Below are positions 39,101 to 47,456 of a stretch of 64,000 nt of DNA, piece after piece. This DNA comes from Siderastrea radians (Eukaryota; Cnidaria; Anthozoa; Scleractinia; Rhizangiidae): NCBI GenBank assembly GCA_964017195.1, contig OZ024890.1, forward strand, positions 25,041,701 to 25,105,700, written 5' to 3'. Below the pieces are notes generated by a model. That model was not told where the DNA came from. It saw nothing but the letters and a program-made list of their open reading frames with translations, and made no database searches. The first letter of the stretch is position 1. Every line of letters begins with the position of its first letter. The translations under genes were made by a program, and so were the position numbers.

Positions 39101-42100
39101 AATCACGTGCACAATCTTCACTGACTGAAAATGAAATGATCGTTGCACAGGCGCCAAGAGGCGCCATGTTTGTTTTTCTCAAAGCCTTGTGCGTGCGCTG
39201 ACGTGAATAAGCGCGCGCACAAGGCTTTAAGAAAAACAAACATGGCGCCTGTACAGCGATCATTTCATTTTGTTCAGTGAAGATTGTGCAAGTATTTTTT
39301 TCTGTCTATATTATCAAACAGGTGTTTATGTGTCAAAAAAGTTAGTTTTCCAATGTATTAAAGGTAATACTCTTGGGAAATACCCTTTGTATGGATCGAG
39401 AAAGATCGAGAATCCTGTGAAATGCAGCGCATGCGCAGTTAACCAGAAAATTGAGACTGCTCGATTTAGTGGAAATGCACTGATTTCTACGAAACCGCTC
39501 GTTAGAATTTCATGAAATGTGGCAGAATAATAGTTCAGAACATACGTAACTCACGGGCAAAAAAAATTGAAATCTGACAGAGGACATGTTCAGAAAACGT
39601 GAAAATCCAAAACACAAAATAACAGAAGATCTCTCTGTCAAAATTTCACGTGACCAGTGTCAATAGGCCAGTATTTTTCTCAGTTTTCTAGAGACAAATG
39701 ATGGAAAAAATCTAGCGACTGGATTTTCTGAAAATAAATCAAACCCATTATTTAATGCTGATTTATTACCAGCTGTGTTGCCATGGTAACAGTACTTAGT
39801 CCAATAAAACATATCAAAATATAATCTTTTTTAATTAAACTGGCACCTTGCCAATTTTGGCTGCCCAACGGCCAGTGGTTTGAAAATAACGATGATTAAC
39901 GCATAGGTACAAGAAAACTGTGTTCGGCCACCTTAATTAGCTAGTTATGTCCCACGTCTCTTCCTGAGTTGTTCCTAAGCTAAAGCGGAGCGTAAGGGAA
40001 AAAGGCGCAAGTGTTGTTTTAATGGCACTTACTTATTTTCTCATCATTTCGCAACAGAGAAAAACTAAACAAAACAAAAAAAACAAAGAAAAACTGCCAC
40101 TCCCAGGGACTGAATCTGTTGACACCAGCCTAGTCCCCAGGCCTTCATGCGCTATCGAGTGACAGAGGGAGGCTTGGAACGAGGCGAATTTTCCCGCCAA
40201 GCTCGTCGGGTGACGTCACATTGAATAGTTCGCCAAGGACGACCGGGAACGAGGCTGTGTGAACACTGTGATAACGCAGCTTATGATCTCAAACAGCTTT
40301 CAGTTCTGATATTTCTGTCGAGAGAAACTATTTTATATCAATGTTCACGGACACAGATTCGATTCTTATCGATTTGAAACGTAACTGCTAAAGTAATTAA
40401 AATTCACAATTTTTAAAGAAGTCGGGCTAGTTTGCCTAAAAATTGCCATCAATCTGTGAATACTGATGTTCTTTTTAGCGAAAGAAATTTTGCTATAAAT
40501 TACTGTAGTAGATCTCGTCAAGTTGACTACTTTGGGCAATGGGGCCACCTTTGAGTCCGTAATGGAGAGGTGTCCTTTAATGGAAGGTGTGACACACGTT
40601 GTGTTTGTGGGTGGCCAGAGTAACCTCTTACTGTCTGCTAAAGAAGGTGTCCGTTGGTGTTGGAGAATGTTGGACTGCATTCCGTCAAACTTGCCTCGCA
40701 AGTGTTATTTTATTGTCCCTTATTTTCTCATCATTTTTGCAATAACACAGGAAAACGAAAAGTTCTGATTCTTGCCAATGGTTTGATTGACAGCTTAGCG
40801 AAATGGAGGAGTCCAAAGCTGAGCTGGAGTCTCGGTACGAGAGTCGCCTCAATCAATTACAGCAGCTGAATGAATCACTTGACGCGTCCGAAATGTTTGA
40901 ATCACAAGAAGCCGAGCTGGACAAACTGCGCAGCACACAGGTAGACAGTAATTCTTTCTTCATTAGAACCACACCATAAAAATGTTGTTCTACTTTTCGG
41001 TGTGTGGATGAAACAGTACTCTATTGTGGTGCTTTCCTTTTTTCTACGCAATACACGTTTTGAGTATGCAGATGAAATCCTAAAGTGTGACCGTTTAAAT
41101 GACAGCTACTGAGTAGCACCTTTCTTTGGTACTGTTCGTTTTTCTAACATTTTGAAAAATAACATTTGAATAAGGTCGTCCTTTGCCGTCCTTGCATTCG
41201 GTGAAACAGTCTTTTACGTCTTGACTAGGAAATTAGAATGCCTGTCTTTTAATACAAATGGAAGGAAAGGGAAGGGTTAATTAGTTCAGGTTTTAATGTC
41301 TTTTTTGACACAGCAAGCCCAATCAGCCAGTCAGAACTTCAACCGTAAAAATGCAATCGGTTAATCAAGTGGTAACTGCCTTAAGGTTCCATTCTGTTGT
41401 ACGAGGTCTTGAACAGTTGTAGACCTAAGCAGACGTAAAATTGCTTTGATTCGCCAGTCTGAAACCAGTTTATCGTTCCCTCTTTACTCACTGCGTTTTC
41501 AAGTCTATGATTGGACGATACAATTTGATTGTTATCACTGTAGGTTACCATGACAAAAGTGATTGACAACTTGGAGGCGCACCGCCAAGAGAAGAATGAA
41601 GAGATGGAATTACTAAGATGTCAGGTGGAGGAAATGGACGAGCTGAGACGAAACAACGACCTGCTGGAAACACAGTGTAAAACACTCAACTATCAGCTGG
41701 AAGCAGAGATGGATGCGGCCAAAGAAAGGTAAAAATCACCCGTGCATTTCTAGACTGCGAGTAGTCTCTAATTTTGCCGATGGTGATTGTGGGGCGGGCG
41801 AAATACACACGCGCGAAATTTCGAGGAGATGTGACGCGAGGGGTGCGCCAAAAAATTAGAAATTTTCGGCGCTGTCCTTGCGTCGCGTCTCCTCGAAATT
41901 TCGCGCGCGCGCGTGTGTATTTCGCCCGCCCCACAACCGCCATCGCCAAAATTAGGGACTACTCGCAGTCTAGTGCATTTCTCTAAACTGTTTCTGGGAA
42001 TTGTACACGTCCTTTTTCTGGGGACCTCCTTTAGCTCAACGCCTTATGTTGAAAATGAGGCGTAAAATGTGACCCTTCGGTCAAATTTGTACGGCCGATT

Positions 42101-45100
42101 TTATTGTAAATCGACCACCTTAAAACCATTCAAAAGCTGACATTTCAAGCATTATATTAGCCCTTCAGCTGAACTAACCAAGGAGTTATAGGTTGTGTGT
42201 GGTACATCTATGGAAGGAAAGGGCTACGCTATTGGTGAAGATACCAATTGCCTAGTGAGGCAACTAATGAGAATAAAGACCCTCTAATTATCTTGTTTTA
42301 AAATCAAATTTGTCGTTTCTATCTCTCGTTCATCGTGTACCTTTAATTTCAGAGAAGAAAAGTTCAATGGCGAGACTGAAATATTAAGAAAGGAATTAGA
42401 AAGTGCAGACGAGAAACAACGAAGTGCCACAGAAATGAAGGTAAGTGTTGAAAGGATTGATGTATTATGCGCACTGCAGGTAAAACGTGTCATAATTTCC
42501 GCTGGTTTCCATGCCGGCGCCGCTTTGAAGTATCACTCGCGAATGCTCTTTTAGTTTTCATTTCGATGAGCTACCGTATGAACGCGAGAACAATTAATTA
42601 AGGATTTAAACTGCACGTAGAGTTACTTGATAATTCATTCGAAACTCCACTGGCCTTTCACCCTGGGTTACAGTGGCGTTTTTTCTGCGTGGCCACCCTC
42701 AAGGCGTTCCGTTACAGTTAGGTTGCAACATGGTAGACCACCATTCTTGTCGGATTAATGTTTTGTTTTCGATTAAACATTTTGCTAACTTAATCTTTGT
42801 TTAATTTACAGGATCAACTTCTGACAGAGAAACAAGCAATCGAGTCTGAGTAAGTGGCATATCCGAGATCTGTTGTTGTTTTTATTTGTTTTCCAAGTGC
42901 AATTTGACTCAACCCACTGAAGACGCCTCGTCTCCTCGCCAGTTTCACCGTGCAGAATGGCTATTGTTCTCCGGTCATTAACTTACAGTCCATGACAGTA
43001 TCTAGGCCCATTGTTATTCAAAGGCGCTCGGAAAAAGCGTCATCTATTGGTTGCCAGGAACGCACGGCTGTAATTATCATGAATTAGGCGGGCAAACAAA
43101 CAATAACCGAATCGCCCTATTGTCTTGCCCTAAGTGACTTTTTCTCTTGTGGTAAGGAAATGCGTTCATGCAACAATGAGGAAACATATCCTTGAGTGTC
43201 CCAGCTAAATTTACTTCGTCAGGGTTGTAGTGAGGTGTATCAATGAGAGGTCTTTTGCGTTTTTACAGGCTGGCTGCAGCCAAGTTGAATATGGAGACAG
43301 CCTTGGAAGACGCTGAGTACATGGCTGAAGAACTCGAGAGGTTAGAGATCTAAAATGAATTTACCTCTTGATAGTTGTAGTTACTTTTAATCTTTCTGGG
43401 GCCTTTACCAATATGATGTCTGATGTTTCTTTTTCAGAACGAGATTGGTCGAGAAGCAAGTATTTGAAGAAAAAGAAGAGCTGAAATCTAAACTGGAATC
43501 CACAATGGAGGAGAAATTCAAACTGGAGAAGGTAAGACATCATGTCAACATTCCCTCTGACTAGTAAAAAACAAGCAAACAAAGTAACGCACTTTGGGTT
43601 ACAGATTATCCACATAACTGGAGCTTAACCCGGTTTCTGTGAGGTGAACTGAATAGGAGTATTACTACTCCCCCCATGGATGGGATAATGATCCATTGTA
43701 GGGTCACCCCCATTTTTCTCGCCAGTACCCATATATATGTTTTGGTTCAATTTTATCCTTGTTTCAATTTTTATTTTCCTTTGGTTTTGTGTATGGTAAT
43801 GCATGATAATGAGTTAAAAACAAAGGAAAATAAAAAATGAACCAACGATAAAATTGAACCACAACATATACACCTTGGAAGAAAGAGACATTGGGAAGTA
43901 AGGTTTCTTGTCTGAAGAAACAACACGACCCAAAGCTCAGACCGAGCCTTGAACCACCGTCAATCCGATCGAAAATCCGGCGCGGTATTCACTACAAAAC
44001 TGGGGATCCACTCCCTCTGATTCGAACCCAGTTGATAATTTTATTATTAAGAAAAGAGGGAGACTGGATGAGACTAGAGCGAGGAACACAGGGTATTACG
44101 TTTGTTTTCGCAGTTTCTCTGGACTAAGTAAAATGATTTATTCTCGTGACCACAATATAGCGTTACGTCTTCGGTCTGCAACCTTCGTGCAGTCTTGTAA
44201 TTGTAAAGTATGTCCTGGGTTGGATGTTAGAGTCGGCTTTGTATGTGGGTTAAGGTCGTGGTTGACTTTCCTGGTTCTCCAATTTCTCTGAAAAACGCTC
44301 CCTCCACAAGAACCAATGTGTCCAATTTTCTAATTCAATCCGGATATAGAACATGTGCATGAAAATCACCTGCGGGTGATTCAGATTTCCTCTCACATAT
44401 TATGAATTTATTATTTTTTGATAATTGGTTTGTTAATTTACAGGCCATAAAAAAGATCGAAGAGGAGAATGCTAGACTCAAAGGACACCAGAACCCCCAG
44501 CAGAAAGTGCAGCATTTGTTGGCAATAAAAAGAGAGAATCATACACTTAAGGAAGTTAGTTGGTTTAGTTTTTGTTTTTGTTTTTCATATTTTATTTCAA
44601 GTCCAAATGTCAAACATTCTCTAAAATTTCATTTTGGCAAAATATTGGGAAACAACTACTGTCGTTGGGAAGCACTACTTAGTGGCTTTGGTTTGAATAG
44701 TTACACTTCAGAGTTTCAAAAAACAGACTCAGAAATTAAATATAAAACCAATTTAGGTGAAACGAGGTGTGCATTGTGATTGCATGTAACTGCAACGAAA
44801 CCGTACCCTCCAACAGGGCTGAAAGTTGCCATGGCAACAGGCCCAAAGAGTACAGTCAACTCTTGCCTTGCGGACACCTCGCTATTACGGACACCCCGTT
44901 ATTACGGACGGGCGCTGAAGTCCCGGGAATAACTCCTACTGTTACGGACTCTCTCTATTACGGACACGAAATCTTGGTCCCAATGGTGTGCGTTTGAAAG
45001 AGAGTTGACTGTAGTGAGAAATTCATTTGCTCATTCTTCACAACTAATTCTTCACTCATTCTTTAAAATCAGCAAGTGAACAAGTTGATCAAGGAAAACC

Positions 45101-45270
45101 AAAAGTGCAGCTGCAAAGGAAAGAAGGCACCGCTGGCCAACAAAAACGGAGGCGCCGAGAGTAATAAAAATGAACAGGGTACAAAAGGAAGCTCGTCCAG
45201 TGAGGAAGGAAACAGCCCGACAAAGACAAAAGACACCGAGAAAGAAAATGTTTTTACGGCTTCCACTTGA
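9428..45270 (+). CDS. KIF15: Kinesin-like protein KIF15 (kinesin-12), 44 exons
   Basis: Plus-end-directed mitotic kinesin that helps hold spindle poles apart with kinesin-5. Exons: 9428-9458, 9588-9612, 18217-18397, 18718-18794, 19403-19440, 19844-19947, 20348-20527, 20889-20990, 21097-21204, 21911-22036, 22654-22712, 23028-23091, 23197-23284, 23680-23709, 23999-24180, 25138-25200, 25375-25488, 26086-26179, 26388-26519, 26617-26723, 27602-27745, 27903-27980, 28321-28617, 29114-29221, 29644-29749, 30459-30589, 30812-30889, 31334-31450, 31912-31983, 32546-32623, 32959-33045, 33161-33223, 33340-33420, 33538-33621, 33924-34022, 38359-38406, 40794-40940, 41544-41728, 42353-42440, 42812-42849, 43269-43340, 43438-43531, 44444-44554, 45073-45270. 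All introns are GT..AG and all phases join, giving 1502 residues (human KIF15 is about 1390). The motor sequence and the C-terminal [10 protein letters not shown] block follow vertebrate KIF15 closely. An in-phase exon could still have been missed. Confidence 0.93.
10754..10957. mobile_element. TTAA-flanked MITE (CCCTTTCACTCCC family), copy 1
   Basis: 204 bp between TTAA 10750-10753 and TTAA 10958-10961. The ends are inverted: CCCTTTCACTCCCAGAG on the left and its near complement (GGGAGTGAAAGGG) on the right. TTAA duplication and this end style fit non-autonomous piggyBac-type elements. A second copy lies at 21,231. It sits in KIF15 intron 2. Confidence 0.8.
12054..12103. repeat. (ATT)n microsatellite
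   Basis: About 50 bp of TTA/ATT units with one interruption (AAT) near 12068, in KIF15 intron 2. Confidence 0.9.
15265..15420. mobile_element. TTAA-type MITE (TGATCA..GAGAATTA family), decayed copy
   Basis: Shares blocks with the elements near 22,154 and 37,514: CATGAGAATTTAACAAATGATCA, then TATGGAGACCAGTAAGGAGAATT, then TTGGGGGTTAA at the right end. The left boundary is vague. Confidence 0.45.
16475..17166. mobile_element. 692 bp MITE with dense GACGTTAA sub-repeats and AAT target duplication
   Basis: Terminal inverted repeat GGCTGTTTTTATGCTAGAGA at the left and its near complement at the right (TCTCTAGCATAAAAACAGCC). Both flanks carry AAT, a 3 bp duplication as made by PIF/Harbinger-type transposases. 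Both subterminal parts are filled with TTAACGTC/GACGTTAA and TAGTATAAAAA motifs in both orientations, probably transposase-binding repeats. It includes one strong hairpin near 16,598-16,635 (TGTTAAGTGCGAC and its complement). KIF15 intron 2. Confidence 0.75.
18217..23091 (+). CDS. KIF15: KIF15 exons 3-12: kinesin motor domain
   Basis: Residues about 24-365. Motifs visible in order: the first strand VYVRVRPP; the P-loop GQTGSGKT (residues 106-113, exon 5, with the Tyr before it split across the intron); ESSRSH of switch I (NRESSRSH, 229-236, exon 8); DLAGSE of switch II (264-269, exon 9); [11 protein letters not shown] (exon 10); and the end of the motor at [19 protein letters not shown] (exons 12-13). 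All catalytic residues for ATP binding and hydrolysis are present, so the motor should be active. Exons 9 and 10 are separated by a 0.7 kb intron that opens with a TTAA-flanked MITE only 22 bp after the donor. Confidence 0.96.
19154..19288. mobile_element. MITE fragment with TACAGTCAACTC end
   Basis: Left end TACAGTCAACTCCCACC and right end GGTGGGAGGTGACT are inverted copies; the right end has lost its last bases. The end sequence is shared with the element at 44,851. KIF15 intron 4. Confidence 0.5.
21231..21430. mobile_element. TTAA MITE (CCCTTTCACTCCC family), copy 2
   Basis: Closely similar along its length to the element at 10,754, same orientation, with TTAA at 21227-21230 on the left. 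The right inverted end is partly eroded (GAGTGAAAGGAT) and the right TTAA is lost. It lies in KIF15 intron 9, 22 bp after the donor site. Confidence 0.75.
22154..22349. mobile_element. TTAA-type MITE (TGATCA..GAGAATAA family)
   Basis: Starts after TTAA at 22150-22153 with CCCTAAGC and ends near TTGGGGCTTAAAG. Internal blocks GACAAGCATCTAATTT, TTGATCAAACATACAGGT and AGAATAAAGGAAAGGATCACC are shared with the copy at 37,514. KIF15 intron 10. Confidence 0.6.
23197..28617 (+). CDS. KIF15: KIF15 exons 13-23: neck and proximal coiled-coil stalk
   Basis: The neck helix (exon 13, [17 protein letters not shown]) has heptad spacing. Exon 15 adds an Asn/Ser-rich linker before [20 protein letters not shown]. 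The block [13 protein letters not shown] followed by [22 protein letters not shown] (exons 17-18) is a KIF15 signature. Exon 23 (297 bp, the longest) encodes a basic Ser/Pro-rich stretch with several S/T-P sites, then an acidic patch rich in Asp, Glu and Phe. It interrupts the coiled coil and resembles the TSP-rich break that human KIF15 has at the same place. Phosphorylation of the S/T-P sites is inference. Confidence 0.92.
24262..24447 (-). repeat. tRNA-derived SINE (Thr-like head)
   Basis: On the minus strand, 24447 to about 24378 resembles a tRNA: box A-like TTAGCTTAATTGGTTAGAG, an anticodon arm with loop CCGGTAT (anticodon GGT, Thr), and box B-like GGTTCGGCGAATCC, which has 3 extra bases compared with GGTTCGAATCC. 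A body follows with a CCTGATTTTTTCAGG hairpin, GCAACTGCATAAGTT and AACTGCGAGGATC. The disrupted T-arm and lack of an acceptor stem show it is a SINE, not a working tRNA gene. KIF15 intron 15. Confidence 0.65.
24499..24690. repeat. Head-to-head pair of SINE body fragments forming a long hairpin
   Basis: 24499-24600 repeats the SINE body in the same orientation as the element at 24,262; 24601-24680 is the same body inverted. The two halves are nearly perfect complements meeting at 24,600, so the transcript would fold into a hairpin with arms of about 75 bases. KIF15 intron 15. Confidence 0.75.
25629..25730. mobile_element. 102 bp Mutator-like MITE with 9 bp target duplication
   Basis: A perfect 20 bp terminal inverted repeat, TAGCCTGTTCCAGGCGTTCA, and its complement at 25711-25730. 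It is flanked by the identical 9-mers AGGAAGGAA (25620-25628 and 25731-25739). A 9 bp duplication is the mark of MULE transposases. The interior is a further AT/GC hairpin around AAAAATAT. KIF15 intron 17. Confidence 0.85.
26755..27503. mobile_element. GCGATTTT-rich repeat with a nested inverted-end element
   Basis: 26755-27016 is full of GCGA/TCGC runs, as in a foldback element body. At 27017 a second element begins with CATACACTCTTTTTTTGTAAGAACGTC and ends at 27503 with the complement (GACGTTCTTATAAAAAAGG then AAGAGTGTATG). Its subterminal parts share GAGGCTGAA/CTCAGCCTC and GTTCTTA motifs. No target duplication could be settled. KIF15 intron 20. Confidence 0.5.
28681..29022. mobile_element. 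342 bp MITE with GGGTGTTTAC ends
   Basis: Left end AGGGGGTGTTTACTTGAC and right end GTCATGTAAACACCCGCT are inverted copies with few differences, each followed by a (C/A)GGTATGA-like block. TTA/TAA at the flanks suggests a 3 bp PIF-type duplication, but it is not certain. KIF15 intron 23. Confidence 0.65.
29114..34022 (+). CDS. KIF15: KIF15 exons 24-35: central coiled-coil stalk
   Basis: Twelve short exons (63-131 bp), most starting and ending in phase 0, encode almost uninterrupted Gln/Glu/Lys/Leu-rich heptads. Exon ends repeatedly fall after Gln or Lys (CAG|gt or AAG|gt), as if the stalk grew by duplication of phase-0 exons. Exon 24 ([24 protein letters not shown]) corresponds to the human segment ending KLEHHSTQMQ. 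The 3' boundary is the donor at 34023, which opens the 4.3 kb intron holding the stem-loop series. Confidence 0.9.
30640..30720. repeat. Short degenerate minisatellite
   Basis: Repeated TGTTAAAATGGTGTAATTTC / TTCTGTGTTAAAATG units in KIF15 intron 26. Confidence 0.55.
32042..32322. mobile_element. MITE with GAGCGGTTTTCAATCGAGTG ends
   Basis: Left end GAGCGGTTTTCAATCGAGTG and right end ACACTCATTTGAAAAGCGCTC are inverted relatives. The interior carries several GATTGGTT and CCCGCG motifs. Fragments of the same family lie near 33,700-33,850 (shared CGTGTTTTCCCGCG and TTCTGTTTGGTTCATT) and 37,345-37,480 (shared AGCGGTTTTCAATCGAGTG). KIF15 intron 29. Confidence 0.65.
33700..33855. repeat. Fragment of the GAGCGGTTTTCAATCGAG element family
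   Basis: Two CGTGTTTTCCCGCG blocks, then GCGTCGAGTTCTGTTTGGTTCATT and TTTGTTTTGATTGG, parallel to the interior of the element at 32,042. Both ends are missing. KIF15 intron 34. Confidence 0.5.
34468..35081 (+). repeat. Six covarying stem-loops, first four in a tandem array with ~127 bp period
   Basis: Each unit has an inner 5 bp stem closed by a TTYTAR hexaloop. Inner stems: AGCAC/GTGCT (34475-34490), AGTGC/GCGCT (34600-34615), AGTGC/GCACT (34729-34744), AGTGC/GCGCT (34858-34873), AGTGC/GCGCT (35012-35027), AGCGC/GCGCT (35066-35081). Position 3 changes as C-G, T-G and T-A pairs. An outer stem stacks directly on the 5' side, with a 7-9 base bulge on the 3' side: ACAGGGG/CCCCTGT (34468-34474 with 34500-34506; 34593-34599 with 34625-34631), ACGGGGG/CCCCTGT (34722-34728 with 34752-34758), and ACGGCG/CGCCGT (35006-35011 with 35035-35040). 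Units 1-4 also share TTAATG...CGAC just upstream and a T-run after. It is in KIF15 intron 35. Identity unknown: perhaps a small structured RNA or a retroelement part. Confidence 0.6.
35090..37340. other. KIF15 intron 35 interior, unassigned
   Basis: T-rich sequence without a supported gene. It contains one foldback element (listed at 36,486). Open frames such as 35628-35879 encode hydrophobic low-complexity peptides typical of T-rich DNA. Confidence 0.4.
36486..36742. mobile_element. Foldback element around CATGGGGCTGG
   Basis: Left arm: CCATGAATGTGGAAATAACTTCACT, then CAGCATGGGGCTGGG, then GCGCAAC. The right arm is the complement in reverse order (GTTGCGC, CAGCCCCATGTTGAGG, AGTGAAGTTTATTTCCACATTCATGG). 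Outer AAATTCAGTT/CAGTTGAATTT ends mark the probable boundary; the right arm has about 30 extra bases. KIF15 intron 35. Confidence 0.65.
37514..37696. mobile_element. TTAA-type MITE (TGATCA..GAGAATAA family)
   Basis: Inverted ends CCCTTGAAGCCC on the left and GGCTTGAAGGG on the right, followed by TTAA 37697-37700. The interior matches the copy at 22,154 in several 15-20 base blocks. KIF15 intron 35. Confidence 0.65.
38359..45270 (+). CDS. KIF15: KIF15 exons 36-44: distal stalk and C-terminal tail
   Basis: The distal coiled coil includes the phrase [20 protein letters not shown] (exon 38), matching the human LNEDREVKNAEILRMKEQL region. Exon 43 has [20 protein letters not shown], equivalent to the conserved GHQNLHQKIQ block near the human C-terminus. 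Exon 44 encodes a basic, low-complexity tail (Cys/Lys-rich, then Ser/Glu/Lys-rich) ending at TGA 45268-45270, longer than in human. The tail may be the second microtubule-binding or regulatory part; that is inference. Intron 36 holds a 1.48 kb foldback element. Confidence 0.92.
38450..39932. mobile_element. 1.48 kb long-arm foldback transposon, TTAA-flanked
   Basis: The two halves (about 38450-39190 and 39206-39932) are reverse complements along nearly their whole length, meeting near 39,195 in a GC-rich hairpin (AAGCCTTGTGCGTGCG ... CGCGCGCACAAGGCTT). Outer ends are GGTGGCCGAACACAG and CTGTGTTCGGCCACC, each next to TTAA (38446-38449 and 39933-39936), as in piggyBac-type insertion. There is no transposase frame; the open frames inside are by-products. 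KIF15 intron 36. Confidence 0.85.
40127..40256. mobile_element. Small MITE with AGCCTMGTYCCC ends
   Basis: Left end AGCCTAGTCCCCAGG and right end CCGGGAACGAGGCT are inverted relatives. The interior holds ACGAGGCGAA and TTCGCCAAGGACGA. No clear target duplication. KIF15 intron 36. Confidence 0.45.
41751..41972. mobile_element. 222 bp Mutator-like MITE with 9 bp target duplication
   Basis: Ends TAGACTGCGAGTAGTC and GACTACTCGCAGTCTA are exact inverted copies. They are flanked by identical GTGCATTTC (41742-41750 and 41973-41981), a 9 bp MULE-type duplication. The two halves remain complementary inward through GGGGCGGGCGAAATACACACGCGCGAAATTTCGAGGAGA, making a near-complete hairpin. It begins 23 bp after the exon 38 donor of KIF15. 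Confidence 0.9.
43620..43720. repeat. Interspersed repeat (CCCCCxTGGATGGGAT block), copy 1
   Basis: Shares GTTTCTGT, TACTCCCCCC, TGGATGGGAT and AGGGT blocks in the same order with 50,590-50,740, where GTAAAGTTGCTTGTCTAAGGAAGCA continues; the comparable tail here is at 43,895-43,925, after the AT-rich inverted repeat. Confidence 0.5.
43730..43872. repeat. Inverted repeat, AT-rich arms
   Basis: GTTTTGGTTCAATTTTATC and ATTTTTATTTTCCTTTG on the left are mirrored by CAAAGGAAAATAAAAAAT and GATAAAATTGAACCACAAC on the right. KIF15 intron 42. Confidence 0.6.
44851..45013. mobile_element. 163 bp MITE with TACAGTCAACTCT ends
   Basis: Left end TACAGTCAACTCT and right end AGAGTTGACTGTA are exact inverted copies. 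The interior repeats TATTACGGACAC several times. The terminal TA may be the target duplication of a Tc1/mariner-type element. Last intron of KIF15. Confidence 0.75.
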
Positions 45271-46163
45271 CATCTTTACCTATTTCAGTCGTTTCTGTGA
45301 AAGCCTTTTAGTGGCTGTGTCAAAGACCTTTATTTGCATATGGCTCACTAGGTCGCATTCTAATGTGAGTGTGAGTGTCTCAGAATAGAAGTACTCACAT
45401 AACACAGTAGCTTATATACTTGTTCTTTTGGGACATTCTGAGTCATCAGAATTAACAGAATACCCTTCTGTTCATTCTGCTGGTGGCGGGTTGAAAAAAC
45501 TGCGTTCTCAGTTTTGGGAAAGTCTTTGATTTCCTCGCTTCAGGCAGAATGCGCCCTAAAAAGCTCATTTTCTTGAAAAATGTGTTGATCGTTCCACTTG
45601 AAAAATGTGTTCGTCGTTCCAGATGATCATTTTTTTAAAATGTAAATTAGATATAGCGAACAAGTCTTCTGGTTGTTCTCTTGAAGTGTCTGTTTTAAAG
45701 TTTTAAACATGGTGACCAATGACATTAGACTATTACAGACGCACGTCGACTGTCACGCATTTTGATTTAGTGATGGCTTGAAAATGAGACCTTTCGCACA
45801 CAATGTTTAGCCAAAATGCGTTGATATGAGGATTGATTCGTGTGTAAACGAACTAAGTATTCACTATACGAACTAAGTACTCGCTAGTTTTAATTGAACC
45901 TGGGGCCCTTCCATTTAATAGTTTTATGCTCGCCGTCGAGGTCAAGAAATCGAGGCGGCTCTGAGGTTCAGAATGTCAGTCACAAACTACAAAGGAAGGG
46001 TAAAAAAGCAGCGGAGGTTTGTTCATTAGCATATAATTTATGTGAGGCAGGCCTTTAAGTTTCGCTTTATCAAACTGTTTCCTCGAATATAAAACGAACT
46101 GAGTTGTGTTTGTGAGCTATGCTCACAATTGTCATGTAATACAAGTAGATTGTCCTGCTAAGG

Positions 46164-46169
46164 AATAAA
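46164..46169 (+). promoter_or_regulatory. Possible KIF15 polyadenylation signal
   Basis: AATAAA about 0.9 kb after the KIF15 stop, the first canonical hexamer I noticed downstream. Weak because such hexamers are common in AT-rich DNA. Confidence 0.3.
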
Positions 46170-47456
46170 TCATAGTAAGATACTGCTTCTTGTGTATTCA
46201 CTTCTTTTGTCAATCTGGCTCGACGACGGAAATTATATCTTCCTTTAGAGCAGTTAAGGATTGCCACGAAAATAATAATGTGTTTGTTTCCGTTAACTTC
46301 TCCAAATTCTGGGTGGGAGCAGCAGCCCTTCTCCGTAGGCGTTTTGCTTTTGTTGAGTTACAACGACTTAATTCTTTTCACTTCATTACTTGGTGGACTT
46401 ACATCCGGGAGGCAATTTAACCGGAATGATATTTTTGTTACCGCAGTAGTGGAACTTTAGGGGGTGGCTGTTGTAACCAGTATTTCCAGCCCGGGTCACC
46501 CGAGCGAGCACGAGTGTAAAGGAGTTTAATGAGAGTTGAAAGTATCGCTATCGGTTAGGAAAGTTTAAAATGAAACTCTCATGCGCTCTTAAAGCCGGAG
46601 TTTGACCTCTCCCTCTCTCTCTCTTTTCTGGACCTGGCTTAACGTCCGATGTCAACCACGGAGGTGAAGAATGAAGAAAATCGTTGACACAAAGTTCCCG
46701 TGTTGATAGAACACCATACTCTCAAAACGGATGTTAACATACTAAACGGCAGTCGATAAGAGTAATGTTCGATATTATGAGCTTGAAACAAAAAAGGGTT
46801 GTTTTGCCAGTGTATTTACTTAGCTATACAAACTCCCGGGTCTCCCGGCTAGCCGGGCTGAAAATTTACCATGTTATCGCGATTGCCGGGCCAACACTTT
46901 CCCGTCACCGTCGCTTCAGAGCAAAATGGCTCACCAGAAGATCGATATTTCGCTTTCTATATAACACATTAAGGTTTATCAGACCATAAAGCTGAAAATA
47001 ATACACCAAAATAATGGATTAGCGAAAGTAAAAGCACTCGATTCATGCTCTTTGATGTAGCCATCTTTTCACACGACAGCTTCTAAATTTAGCCGCAGGC
47101 GGGCTGGCCCGCCTCATGTAATACCGGGCTGAGCAGTCATCTCGGTAGACCTAGCCAGCCCGGCTCATGTAATCGGCCCCTTATTGTTAATACATAATTA
47201 ATAGTGTGTATGCTGAAAGGTTATTCAGTGGCGACTGGTTTGACCTGAAGATAATGTTTGTGAAGCCAATGTGTGTGTTCAAAACTCTAAAACACTCAAA
47301 CTCAGAAATAGCCACTCTAGATACAAACATTCACTTAGAAAAAAGAAAACGTTTTGCTCGGTCAGTATTTTTTTTCAGTTTTGCATATAAACACTCAGAA
47401 ACGACAGTGTCCATAGGGAAGCAGGGTTTCTGTCCAAGACACTGTAGCGAAAGCTT

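Noticed and set aside
38853..39263. 136-codon open frame and a similar plus-strand frame at 39,270
   Set aside because: Both fall in the arms of the 1.48 kb foldback and are the same repeat read twice; no transposase motif.
41686..41986. Overlapping frames on both strands with nearly the same peptide
   Set aside because: They are produced by the palindromic Mutator-type MITE.
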